This document shows positions 13,394 to 21,307 of a DNA stretch of 21,801 nt, in pieces; position 1 is the first letter of the stretch; each line of letters begins with the position of its first letter. Made by a program: the position numbers and the translations under genes. Under the pieces are notes generated by a model. It did not search any database. It saw nothing but the letters and a program-made list of their open reading frames with translations, and had not been told where the DNA came from. The DNA is from Candidatus Altarchaeales archaeon ex4484_96 (lineage in GTDB: Archaea > Altiarchaeota > Altiarchaeia > IMC4 > QMZM01), in NCBI GenBank assembly GCA_002254405.1, contig NJDH01000020.1, positions 1 to 21,801 of the forward strand, written 5' to 3'.

Positions 13394-16201
13394 CTAAAAT
13401 CCTCTCCGATACTTCATCAACTCAGGCAATATAAAAGCTGTGCTCGAAACCAAAACAACAATCACCCAATCATTTAATGTGAGAGGCACGGTATCAAACG
13501 CCCCCCATATCAGATACAACACCGTATATATAATGCCTGATTCATTAAAGTAAGACATCAAATCCGTTAGATAAACCACGAAAAACTGCATTAAAACAGA
13601 AAACAAAACAGCTATGATTAGATATCTGTTGGAGAATAAACCCAGCCTGAAAAGCGGGTATTTCTTGCTTCTGCAGCTTAAAACATAAAACATCTGAAAC
13701 ATAACCAGGCCTGTGAACGCTATTGTTCTGGGCCTCATCAACTCATCCTCAAGTTTATCCGCCCCGTCGGGGGTTTTGGGGTTTATTTCATGCATGTCTG
13801 TCGGGAGATTAACGTAAAAAAGCAAAATAACGCCTGCAGCAATCAAGACTCCGATACCCATGAATGAAATCAAATTTCTCCGGTTTATGATGCTCTCCCT
13901 TGGGTCGCGGGGACGCCTTCGCATCACATCAGGATCAGGGGGATTAAAGCCGAGAGCCAGGGCTGGAGCAGCATCCGTTAAAAGATTCATCCAGAGAATC
14001 TGAAGCGGAATCAGGGGGGACTCTCCGAAAACCATAAGAGAAGCCACAACACAAAAAACCGTCAACACCTCCCCTATATTGCAGGAAAGCAGATATGTTA
14101 TGAACAAGACGATATTATCATAGATACCGCGGCCTTCCTCCACGGCAGAGACAATGGAGTTGAAATTATCGTCTGTTAACACCATATCAGAGGCCTCCTT
14201 GGACACGTCGGTTCCTGTTATGCCCATAGCCACCCCGATATCCGATTTCTTTAAAGCAGGTGCGTCATTGACTCCATCACCTGTCATCGCCACAATATGG
14301 CCTTTTTCCTTGAGGGCTCCGACAATGTTAAGCTTGTGTTCCGGGTTGACTCGGGCGTAGATGACAATCTGCTCAACCCTATCCTTCAAATCATCAATGC
14401 TCATCTTCTCAAGGTCGGCCCCGGTGACCAAAATATCGCCTTCCTCAAATAAACCGATTTCCGCTCCAATCGCCTTCGCCGTTAAAGCATGATCTCCGGT
14501 TATCATAACGGTTTTAATACCAGCATCCCGGCATATCTGAATCGATTCACCAACCCCATCCCTTGGAGGGTCAAGCATACCCTGCAATCCTATGAAAACA
14601 AGATTCTTCTCCAGATTATCCTCGTCTAGGATTTCATCATCATCTAATTCCCTGAAAGCACATCCAAGCACCCTGAGAGCATCCCCTGCTAATGAATCCG
14701 ATACATTTATTATCCGCTCCCTTGATTCAACATCAAGAGGTTCTATCCGGTTTGACCCATATAAGCCAGTGCATAATCCAATAAGCACGTCAGGAGCCCC
14801 CTTAACATAGACAACACGTTTGCCGTCGGGTTTTTTGTGGACGGTGCTCATCCTCTTTCTCTCGGAGGTGAAGGGCATCTCAGAAATACGCGGGTACTCA
14901 GCGTATAAATCACTTAATGAAATATTCGCCTTCTGCGCGCAAACAAGCATGCAAGCCTCTGTCGGATCCCCCGTGATGCTATAGCCGGTTTCGGTCTTGT
15001 TTAATGAGGCGTTATTGCATAAGGCTCCTGCGGAAAGCAAAAAATCCAATCCCTCATCGGCGGGATTAACCGTCTTGTCCCCGAGGCTGAAAACCCCCTC
15101 GGGATTGTATCCCTCCCCCGATACCTCAAAAATATTGTCCATAGAATATAGACGCCTCACAGTCATCTCGTTTCGGGTTAACGTACCGGTCTTGTCGGTG
15201 CAGATTACCGTAGTAGCCCCCAGGGTCTCAACCGCCGTGAGCTTTCTAACCAAAGCATTGCGTTTAAGCATCCTCCTCATCCCCCGGGCTAATGTCACAG
15301 TCACCACAGCAGGCAATCCCTCAGGTACCGCCGCAACAGCCAAGGAAACAGCTGTGAGAAATATTGTGACGATATTCACGCCATTAATCAGGCCGGTTAA
15401 AAAGATGAGAGCGCATAATATTAAAACGATTAAACCAATCTGTTTACCCGCTACATCAAGCCTCTTTTGCAGAGGGGTTTTTTCTTTCTCTATCTCCTGT
15501 ATTCTTGATGCTATCTTACCAAGCTCGGTTGACATCCCTGTAGCGGTAACAGCAGCCGAGCATTTACCGTATGCTGCTGACGTAGCCATGTAAAGCATGT
15601 TTCTCCTGTCGCCTAAGGTGGAATCTGCTTCAACAACCTGTGTGTGTTTGCTCACCGGCAATGACTCTCCTGTTAATATCGCCTCATCAGCCTTGAAATC
15701 AATGGAGTTCAATATCCTCGCATCGGCGGGAATCCTATCACCCGCCTCTATTTCAATAACATCCCCAGGAACCAGGGCCCAGGCATCCACCACCATCTTA
15801 ACACCACCCCTTATGACAACGGCAGTTGGGGAGACCATTTTCTTAAGAGCCTCCATCTCTTTCTCGGCCCGGTATTCCTGGATGAAACCCACTACAACAA
15901 TAAAGGCGATAACAACGAGAATAGCTGCGGCCTCCACAAGCTCATCAAAGGAGTGTTCGGTGAAACCAATGTAAGCCGAAACCAAGGCAGCGAAAATCAA
16001 TATAATAACCAGAAAATTCCTAAACTGGTCGATGAACATATCCAAAGCGCCTTTTGACTTAGATTCCTTAATCTCATTGCGCCCATAAATCGCCAGCCTC
16101 TCATCGGCTTCCCCGTTTCTCAAACCACCGCTCCCGCTGCCCAGCTCATCTAATACATCAGATTCGCTCTTGTTCCAGGCAGACTCAACCAGATAAGCCA
16201 T
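13394..16201 (-). CDS. P-type Ca2+-transporting ATPase (type IIA-like)
   Basis: A cation pump that moves Ca2+ (or possibly Mn2+) out of the cytoplasm using ATP. The N-terminal segment (ESDVLDELGSGSGGLRNGEADERLAIYG) is the cation-ATPase N-domain. Other landmarks, numbered from an upstream ATG at 16234, are TGES at 188-191, the M4 motif PEGLP at 304-308, and the phosphorylated Asp347 in DKTGTLTRNEMT. Further on are KGAPDVL, MITGDHALTA, TGDGVNDAPALKKSDIGVAMG, and the ion-binding helices NIGEVLTVF and NLLTDAAPALALGFNPPD, which are SERCA/PMR1-like. I prefer the ATG at 16201 (MAYLVESAWNKSE), giving 935 residues. The AT-rich box near 16240 predicts transcription starting near 16215, so the 11 extra codons from 16234 would lie outside the message. 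The frame is intact throughout. Confidence 0.93.
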   Translation of the reverse strand: MAYLVESAWNKSESDVLDELGSGSGGLRNGEADERLAIYGRNEIKESKSKGALDMFIDQFRNFLVIILIFAALVSAYIGFTEHSFDELVEAAAILVVIAFIVVVGFIQEYRAEKEMEALKKMVSPTAVVIRGGVKMVVDAWALVPGDVIEIEAGDRIPADARILNSIDFKADEAILTGESLPVSKHTQVVEADSTLGDRRNMLYMATSAAYGKCSAAVTATGMSTELGKIASRIQEIEKEKTPLQKRLDVAGKQIGLIVLILCALIFLTGLINGVNIVTIFLTAVSLAVAAVPEGLPAVVTVTLARGMRRMLKRNALVRKLTAVETLGATTVICTDKTGTLTRNEMTVRRLYSMDNIFEVSGEGYNPEGVFSLGDKTVNPADEGLDFLLSAGALCNNASLNKTETGYSITGDPTEACMLVCAQKANISLSDLYAEYPRISEMPFTSERKRMSTVHKKPDGKRVVYVKGAPDVLIGLCTGLYGSNRIEPLDVESRERIINVSDSLAGDALRVLGCAFRELDDDEILDEDNLEKNLVFIGLQGMLDPPRDGVGESIQICRDAGIKTVMITGDHALTAKAIGAEIGLFEEGDILVTGADLEKMSIDDLKDRVEQIVIYARVNPEHKLNIVGALKEKGHIVAMTGDGVNDAPALKKSDIGVAMGITGTDVSKEASDMVLTDDNFNSIVSAVEEGRGIYDNIVLFITYLLSCNIGEVLTVFCVVASLMVFGESPLIPLQILWMNLLTDAAPALALGFNPPDPDVMRRRPRDPRESIINRRNLISFMGIGVLIAAGVILLFYVNLPTDMHEINPKTPDGADKLEDELMRPRTIAFTGLVMFQMFYVLSCRSKKYPLFRLGLFSNRYLIIAVLFSVLMQFFVVYLTDLMSYFNESGIIYTVLYLIWGAFDTVPLTLNDWVIVVLVSSTAFILPELMKYRRGF

Positions 16202-16257
16202 CAGAGTACACCAATAACATATTAATAGATGCATTAACTAAATAATTATGATTTAAA

Positions 16258-18585
16258 ATGAGAACAGATAAGCTCATAAACAAAACCAATACCATAATTA
16301 TGATTCTTTTACTGACTCAGAGTATAAGCCTAAGCACCGCAACAGAAAATATTATTGAAAGATGGGATTATACTGCTGATGAAAATATACGCGCTGTTGG
16401 ATTGCATACAATAAATAATGAAAGCCAGATTCTTCTGGGAGCGGGAAAAATCCTGCATATCATGGACTATGAAGGCAATCAGCTGGATGAAATCACCTTA
16501 GACTCCAAGGGCGCTATCACGGCCTTAACATCAGCAGACATCGACTATGATGGTGTAAACGAGATACTTATCGGGACAAGCTACATTGAAACAATAAACG
16601 TCGAAGACGAGTATCTGGACATCAACAAAACAGATGTTGGATTCAAGCAGAAAATAGTCTATAGACTATCCTCCAACAATGGAGTAGTTTATCTTTTGGA
16701 TGATGGGGTAATCACCCAATACATTGAGGCTGAAGGATGGATTAGAAAGATTGTGGTAGACGAACTAGAAGAAGGATGGGAAAAAAATATTATCATATCA
16801 TCTGGCGGAAGCAATATCGAGTACTACAGGCAGCGTCTGCCGGATACCACCTACAAAACCGCCTGCCTGCCTAATGTCAAAAAAAGCACAGGACAAAATG
16901 ATGAAGAAAAATACACCGCCGAGGTTTCAAAAATAGGTGATGATGTTGAAACATGCAGGCATGCTGATGCCTGCGCCCCGGAGATAAAAAGCTATCACAG
17001 CAAACCGAGCTTGTTCGAGGACTGCTGCGTGAGCTGGGCTGATGATGAAGAATGCTGCAATTCAAGCGATGATTCATGCAACGGAACATATGGGTATACA
17101 AGCCAGAAACAATGCATTTATCTACCATATAAAATATGGATTCGTGACCCGGATTACCCGGATGACGACCAGTTAGCCACAATTGACCCGGGATGCTATC
17201 GCGTTCTCAGATGGCATTGCGGGGAGCTTGAATGCCATAAGCCGGCTATGCAGTTTAAGACCGATAAAACATTTAATCCCGTTGTCTCAACATATGATAC
17301 AGACGGATTATTGCTTAACACAGTAAACCTCAATAAACTAAACTTCAGCGGATGCTCGCTTTCAGGCAACTACACTATCGGGGATTTACGTGTATTAGAT
17401 CTGATAAAATACACCCCCGGTAAAGAGATAGTATTCGGACAGGGACCTTATGTTGTGGCCTTGGACATTGAATTAAGTGAGCTTAGGGGATTGTTTCTTG
17501 GATATGATTATTCAACCGAGGAAAAAGATAATCAGCAGCTGATTGACATAGGAGATTATATTATCCATGACTTCGACGGCGATGAGGAAAGTGAGGTAAT
17601 GCTAACATATCCCAAAAAAGGCGAAATACAGGTACTGGACCTGGACTATAACTGGATTCAAGGCGAGTGCAGCCTGGTAAAAAACCAGACCACAGGCGAA
17701 TACACCAAGGATTTCAAGTCAGGTTTTGAGGGTTATGTATCCCCTGACTGGACATATAGGATACCATTAAACGAGAAGCTTGAGAGGACACAATTGACCC
17801 ATATAATGCCCTACAACTACACGCAGATAATAATTAGACTCCCCTCAGGAATAAAACTGGTCAGATACGGTTTATCCGGGATGATGGGAGTCTATGATGT
17901 TGAAGATGTCGACGACATATACTCATATGACGTAAACGGTGATGAACTAGATGAGACATTCATCGTCAAAGGCAGGAATGTTAAATCCTATGAGACAAGC
18001 TCGTTTTTTATCAATAATATTTCAGCAAGCACCTACTATGAATACGCTCTGGAATACAAGGAAACAGACCCTAAAGCAGCGGAAAAATTCATACGGGAAG
18101 CAATAAGAATATATGAGGAAATCGAAAACCTGAATGATTTAGATAAATCAAAGAATCTATTGGCTGAGATACAAAAAAACATCAGAGTAACGGTCTTAAA
18201 TGAAGCACAGGCTGAATACGCTAAAGCCATGAGATACTACACCTACAATGACACCAAAGCCAAGGAACATGCCTTGAATTCGCTTAATTCCTATTCAAGC
18301 ATCAACAACACCGACGGTGTCACTAAATGCAACGAGCTGATAGAAAAAATCAATAAACGACTTAATGAGACAACAAAAACCACCCTTAAACCAACTACAA
18401 CAACAGCTTATCCGCTAAACGAGACCACATCAACCACCAGCAGCATGACAACATCGACCAGAGGAGGTGGGATAGGGGATAACGGACTCGAAATGTGGTA
18501 TCTATTGGGTGGAATCATAGTCTTAGTAGCATCGTTTTATTTTTTCTACCATATGATAGACAAGAAAAGAAAGAAAATCTCATAA
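16258..18585 (+). CDS. Large membrane-anchored surface protein with VCBS/FG-GAP-like repeats
   Basis: A 775-residue exported protein of unknown function. Residues 1-29 are a signal peptide (hydrophobic IIMILLLTQSISLSTATA-type core). Three calcium-loop-like repeats of the FG-GAP/VCBS kind are seen: DIDYDGVNEILIG near 94, DFDGDEESEVML near 443, and DVNGDELDETFIV near 562, within a beta-propeller-like body. Residues about 200-325 are a cysteine-rich insertion with 12 Cys, including CC pairs in EDCCVSW and EECCNSS. Residues about 585-705 are helical and TPR-like (ASTYYEYALEYKETDPKAAEKF and similar). A Thr-rich stalk follows at about 706-735, then a C-terminal membrane helix near 745-765 and a basic tail KKRKKIS. 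This suggests a cell-surface sensor, adhesin or S-layer-associated protein. The stop overlaps the convergent VTT gene by 6 bases. Confidence 0.85.
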   Translation: MRTDKLINKTNTIIMILLLTQSISLSTATENIIERWDYTADENIRAVGLHTINNESQILLGAGKILHIMDYEGNQLDEITLDSKGAITALTSADIDYDGVNEILIGTSYIETINVEDEYLDINKTDVGFKQKIVYRLSSNNGVVYLLDDGVITQYIEAEGWIRKIVVDELEEGWEKNIIISSGGSNIEYYRQRLPDTTYKTACLPNVKKSTGQNDEEKYTAEVSKIGDDVETCRHADACAPEIKSYHSKPSLFEDCCVSWADDEECCNSSDDSCNGTYGYTSQKQCIYLPYKIWIRDPDYPDDDQLATIDPGCYRVLRWHCGELECHKPAMQFKTDKTFNPVVSTYDTDGLLLNTVNLNKLNFSGCSLSGNYTIGDLRVLDLIKYTPGKEIVFGQGPYVVALDIELSELRGLFLGYDYSTEEKDNQQLIDIGDYIIHDFDGDEESEVMLTYPKKGEIQVLDLDYNWIQGECSLVKNQTTGEYTKDFKSGFEGYVSPDWTYRIPLNEKLERTQLTHIMPYNYTQIIIRLPSGIKLVRYGLSGMMGVYDVEDVDDIYSYDVNGDELDETFIVKGRNVKSYETSSFFINNISASTYYEYALEYKETDPKAAEKFIREAIRIYEEIENLNDLDKSKNLLAEIQKNIRVTVLNEAQAEYAKAMRYYTYNDTKAKEHALNSLNSYSSINNTDGVTKCNELIEKINKRLNETTKTTLKPTTTTAYPLNETTSTTSSMTTSTRGGGIGDNGLEMWYLLGGIIVLVASFYFFYHMIDKKRKKIS

Positions 18586-19059
18586 AAAAATAAACTGAGA
18601 GAGAACATCCCCAAAAAGAGCGAACAACAGAAACTGGATGAATCTCGTTGGGATGCAGATAAGAATGAATGGGATTAATTTCATCCTCGCAACCCCCGCC
18701 GAGATAGTGAAAATCTTAAAGGGCAGAGGAGTTAACGCAGCTACTCCGACGGCATAAACACCGTATTTATCAAAGTATCTGTCCACCCGCTCAACCTTTT
18801 TTTCGTTAAAAAGCCAGACCAACACAGGGCGCCCCCCCCTAGCACCCACATAGTACCCCACAACAGCCCCTAAAACAGAACCGATGGTTGCCATCACCAC
18901 GACAGAATAAACATCAAGATTTAAGGCCGTGCCTGTGGTTATTATCAAGGCCGTGGGTACGGGAAAAATAAATGACTCAAACAGGGCGATAATGAAAATA
19001 CCTGTAATGCCATTTGATTCGATACATTCCCGGGTGAACTCAACAAACGACTCAAACAT
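18580..19059 (-). CDS. VTT/DedA-type (SNARE-associated) membrane protein
   Basis: A 159-residue polytopic membrane protein of the VTT/DedA superfamily, implicated elsewhere in lipid scrambling or undecaprenyl-type carrier recycling. The family core is visible: ESFIFPVPTALIITTGTALN (helical hairpin entering the membrane), GSVLGAVVGYYVGARGGRP, the RYFDKYGVYAVGVAALTPLPFK segment, and AGVARMKLIPFILICIPTRFIQF. It is shorter than bacterial DedA proteins (about 200 residues), like the YqaA-type members. The ATG at 19059 follows AT-rich TATA candidates at 19085-19114 shared with the divergent transcription factor E gene. The substrate lipid in an archaeon is not known. Confidence 0.87.
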   Translation of the reverse strand: MFESFVEFTRECIESNGITGIFIIALFESFIFPVPTALIITTGTALNLDVYSVVVMATIGSVLGAVVGYYVGARGGRPVLVWLFNEKKVERVDRYFDKYGVYAVGVAALTPLPFKIFTISAGVARMKLIPFILICIPTRFIQFLLFALFGDVLSQFIFL

Positions 19060-19125
19060 TTTATTTCATAACAGAATATGTGACAATATTTATCTTTCAA
19101 ATTCATATATATAATTAGAAAAAAT
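19060..19125. promoter_or_regulatory. Divergent promoter, VTT gene / transcription factor E
   Basis: TATA-like AATATTTAT at 19085-19093 would place the rightward start near 19114 (12-base leader), and ATATATATAA at 19105-19114 the leftward start near 19084. The reading is from spacing only. Confidence 0.35.
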
Positions 19126-19641
19126 ATGGACTCTAAACTGATTAATGAGATATTAGCTAAATCTATGAGCTCTGATCACGTCCACATAATAGACAGATTA
19201 TCTGAACCTAAAAGAGACGAAGAGATAGCAGCCGAATTAAACATGAAGGAGACAACCATAAGAACCCTTCTAAACGACCTCCACGGCGAGGGACTGGTGG
19301 AATACAAGAGAACCAAAAACAAGAGAACCGGATGGTATACTTACACGTGGAACAAGAGAAATGATAAAATAGATAATTACGTGAGAACCCAGCTTAATCT
19401 CAAACTCGGGAAACTAAACGATAAACTCGATAAAGAAGAAAACAGCACCATATTATCCTGCTCCTGCTCGAGGGTCTCACTGAGCGAAGCCATGGAACTG
19501 GATTTCATATGCCCCGAATGCAATGAAACATTCCATATGCAGGATAATTCAAGCAACCTAGATGATGTGAAAAAAGAAATTGAGTTCATCAACAAGATAC
19601 TGCAAACAGAAGGCTCTTACACTGTTGGAGGAGCTTTGTGA
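19126..19641 (+). CDS. tfe: Transcription initiation factor E, alpha subunit
   Basis: Archaeal TFE-alpha, which helps RNA polymerase open promoter DNA and stays with the elongating enzyme. The N-terminal extended winged helix covers about residues 1-95 (RDEEIAAELNMKETTIRTLLNDLHGEGLVEYKR core). A helical linker (LNLKLGKLNDKLDKEE) leads to a zinc ribbon with Cys112-x-Cys114 and Cys129-x-x-Cys132, and a short C-terminal helix. The first zinc pair is CSC rather than the usual CxxC, which is unusual but leaves four cysteines. The length of 171 is normal. The start of the following HD-domain gene overlaps its 3' end by about 60 bases, suggesting one transcript. Confidence 0.93.
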   Translation: MDSKLINEILAKSMSSDHVHIIDRLSEPKRDEEIAAELNMKETTIRTLLNDLHGEGLVEYKRTKNKRTGWYTYTWNKRNDKIDNYVRTQLNLKLGKLNDKLDKEENSTILSCSCSRVSLSEAMELDFICPECNETFHMQDNSSNLDDVKKEIEFINKILQTEGSYTVGGAL

Positions 19642-20043
19642 GCCAAACGTTGTCGCTCATTCCAAGGCTGTTTGTGAATCCGCCCGCGAAATCGCCTTAT
19701 TATTGCTCGATAAAGGCCTTGACGTTGATGTCGAATCTGTCGAAATAGGTGCGCTATTGCATGTCCCGAGCTGAGAGCATACTCGCGTTTTTGCCTGACC
19801 CATATAGGGGCGGGGATAAGCAGAGATGAAGCGTCTGCTTTAGGGTTGCCCGCGAAAGATTATATGCCCCGCAGCATCGAGGAAAAAATAGTCGCACACG
19901 CCGACAACATAACATTAGATGGGAAAAAAGCAGATATCAACGAAACAATAAAAAAAATGAAGAAGATACTTGGAGCCCACCATCCCGCGATATCAAGGGT
20001 CAGGGAACTGGGAGGGTATATAGATTCGTTTTTATATGAATAA
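19580..20043 (+). pseudogene. HD-domain protein (TIGR00295-like), internally deleted and frameshifted
   Basis: Two frames belong to one gene of the archaeal HD-domain hydrolase family. From the TTG at 19580 the first reads KALTLLEELCEPNVVAHSKAVC, then DVESVEIGALLH, where the family continues with D-I-G-R. Instead it runs to a stop at 19774. The second frame picks up at about 19765 (CPELRAYSRFCLTHIGAGI, then SRDEASALGLPAKDYMPRSI and IEEKIVAHADNI) to the TAA at 20043. By comparison with the family, some 20-25 codons with the catalytic Asp of the HD pair and the following His motif are missing at the join near 19760-19765. The join also changes frame. So the product cannot bind metal normally. 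It is either a real deletion or an assembly artefact. Confidence 0.72.
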
Positions 20044-20069
20044 ACCAATTTTTAAATCAGGTGTTTAAT

Positions 20070-20483
20070 ATGGAAGTAGAAGGATATGATATGCCAGATG
20101 ACCTGTACTATCACAAGGAATTCATGTGGTGCAGGGTTGAGGGTGATAGCGCCGTAGTTGGGTTTATCGATTACGCACAGCAGGTTTCAGGAGACATAAG
20201 CTTTGTTGAAATGCCCTTCGAAGGCGATGAAGTGAACCAGGACGATGAAGTTGGAACCGTTGAAACAGGTAAATGGGTTGGTAAACTTTTTGCCCCGGTA
20301 TCAGGTACAATCGAAGCCAACAACGAGAAACTATACGACGACCCCACCATAATAAACGAAGACCCATACGGGGAGGGATGGATTTTCAAGATAAAAATGA
20401 GCGATTCATCCGAGCTAGATAACCTTATGACCGCTGAAGGCTCAGTTGACTGGCTTAAAGAGGAAATAGAGAAAAACAAATAA
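20070..20483 (+). CDS. gcvH: Glycine cleavage system H-like lipoyl carrier protein
   Basis: A 137-residue single-domain lipoyl carrier of the GcvH type. In the glycine cleavage system it shuttles the aminomethyl group between P, T and L proteins; some relatives instead serve lipoate-dependent sulfur-oxidation complexes. The lipoylated residue is probably Lys68 in VGTVETGKWVGKLFAPVSG, matching ESVKA...APVSG of GcvH. YYHKEFMWCRVEGD and VGFIDYAQQVSGDI are the usual N-terminal landmarks and NEDPYGEGWIFKIK the C-terminal one. AGGTG at 20059-20063, six bases before the ATG at 20070, decides the start over a GTG at 20061. No other gene of glycine cleavage or lipoate synthesis is in the window. Confidence 0.9.
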   Translation: MEVEGYDMPDDLYYHKEFMWCRVEGDSAVVGFIDYAQQVSGDISFVEMPFEGDEVNQDDEVGTVETGKWVGKLFAPVSGTIEANNEKLYDDPTIINEDPYGEGWIFKIKMSDSSELDNLMTAEGSVDWLKEEIEKNK

Positions 20484-20496
20484 TCAACCTCTATTC

Positions 20497-20505
20497 TTTT
20501 TTTTT
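20497..20505 (+). terminator. Oligo-T terminator after gcvH
   Basis: A run of nine T bases lies 14 bases after the gcvH stop and just before the convergent gene's end, as expected for archaeal intrinsic termination. Confidence 0.5.
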
Positions 20506-20509
20506 ATTA

Positions 20510-21280
20510 TTACATCAATGATTTAACAGCCAAGCTTATGAACTGAAGCCCTATGAACAAAAGAATAAGGCTCCCAAATATTGAGACATATTTTTTCATC
20601 CGAAGCTTGGTTTTATTTTCTATCAGACCGGTTGAGCCCCCTATAACACCAGCAAGCAGGGTGCTTGAGAAAATATTGCCCAACCCGTAAGCGAAAACAG
20701 CAAGGAAGGCAGCAAACGGGTTGTTGCTTATCATGCTGTTGCCGAAACCCATGAAAAACACCCCAAAGACTATTGCACTCGATGAACCCAGGGCGCAGCA
20801 TAAACTAAAAAGCATCCCCCTCAGGAAAGCACCATAGCCGCTGGATGAATAATCACGGTGCATAAACGGCTCTAAACGAGCCATCATCTTATCAGTTATC
20901 ACCTTGTTGAAATCGAATAAACCAAACAATTCCGCCGAGAAAAAAACCATAATCAACCCGGTTACAAGATACACTATGAAACCCCCGGGCCCCGCAATCG
21001 ACTCAATAAACTCGTGGGTTGAAAGAAAAAGTGACGCAGAAAAAGCAGCCATCAACCCCAGACCCGCAAACAAAATAAAACGGGGCACATTAAAGTAGAA
21101 TGCAAACAAAATCCCCCGCCGTAGATTACCCTGCGCCCCCCCATAGAAAGCCACAGGCAAAATGCACTGAGAGCAAGTTACCCCATAGAGGGCCCCGAAA
21201 ATAAAAAGCCCCACGATAGAGTTTATTCCAGTAAACATCGTGGGATCCCAAATCCAATGAAACAATCCACCATAATCCAT
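20510..21280 (-). CDS. CcdA-like cytochrome c biogenesis / thiol-electron transfer membrane protein
   Basis: A 256-residue polytopic membrane protein of the CcdA/DsbD-transmembrane group, which passes reducing power across the membrane to extracytoplasmic thiol proteins. About six hydrophobic segments are present. The first helix carries Cys36-x-x-Cys39 in YGVTCSQCILP, corresponding to the SPCVLP motif of CcdA. The fourth carries Cys161-Cys162 in RGMLFSLCCALG, so the redox pair expected of the family is available. The family overlaps in databases with TauE/SafE-like and sulfite-exporter-like labels. Disulfide handling is consistent with the Cys-rich exported proteins coded elsewhere in the window, but a link is only a suggestion. 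It starts at ATG 21280, 27 bases after the CBS gene on the same strand. Confidence 0.83.
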   Translation of the reverse strand: MDYGGLFHWIWDPTMFTGINSIVGLFIFGALYGVTCSQCILPVAFYGGAQGNLRRGILFAFYFNVPRFILFAGLGLMAAFSASLFLSTHEFIESIAGPGGFIVYLVTGLIMVFFSAELFGLFDFNKVITDKMMARLEPFMHRDYSSSGYGAFLRGMLFSLCCALGSSSAIVFGVFFMGFGNSMISNNPFAAFLAVFAYGLGNIFSSTLLAGVIGGSTGLIENKTKLRMKKYVSIFGSLILLFIGLQFISLAVKSLM

Positions 21281-21307
21281 TTCATATCAAAAGGAAAAAA
21301 AAACCGA

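Noticed and set aside
14997..15974. Long plus-strand ORFs at 14997-15593 and 15597-15974
   Set aside because: They lie opposite the intact P-type ATPase and are Ser/Thr/Ala-rich shadow frames without family motifs.
16202..16234. ATPase start at ATG 16234
   Set aside because: The added residues (with two Cys and a Trp) are not family-like, and the predicted transcription start falls within them.
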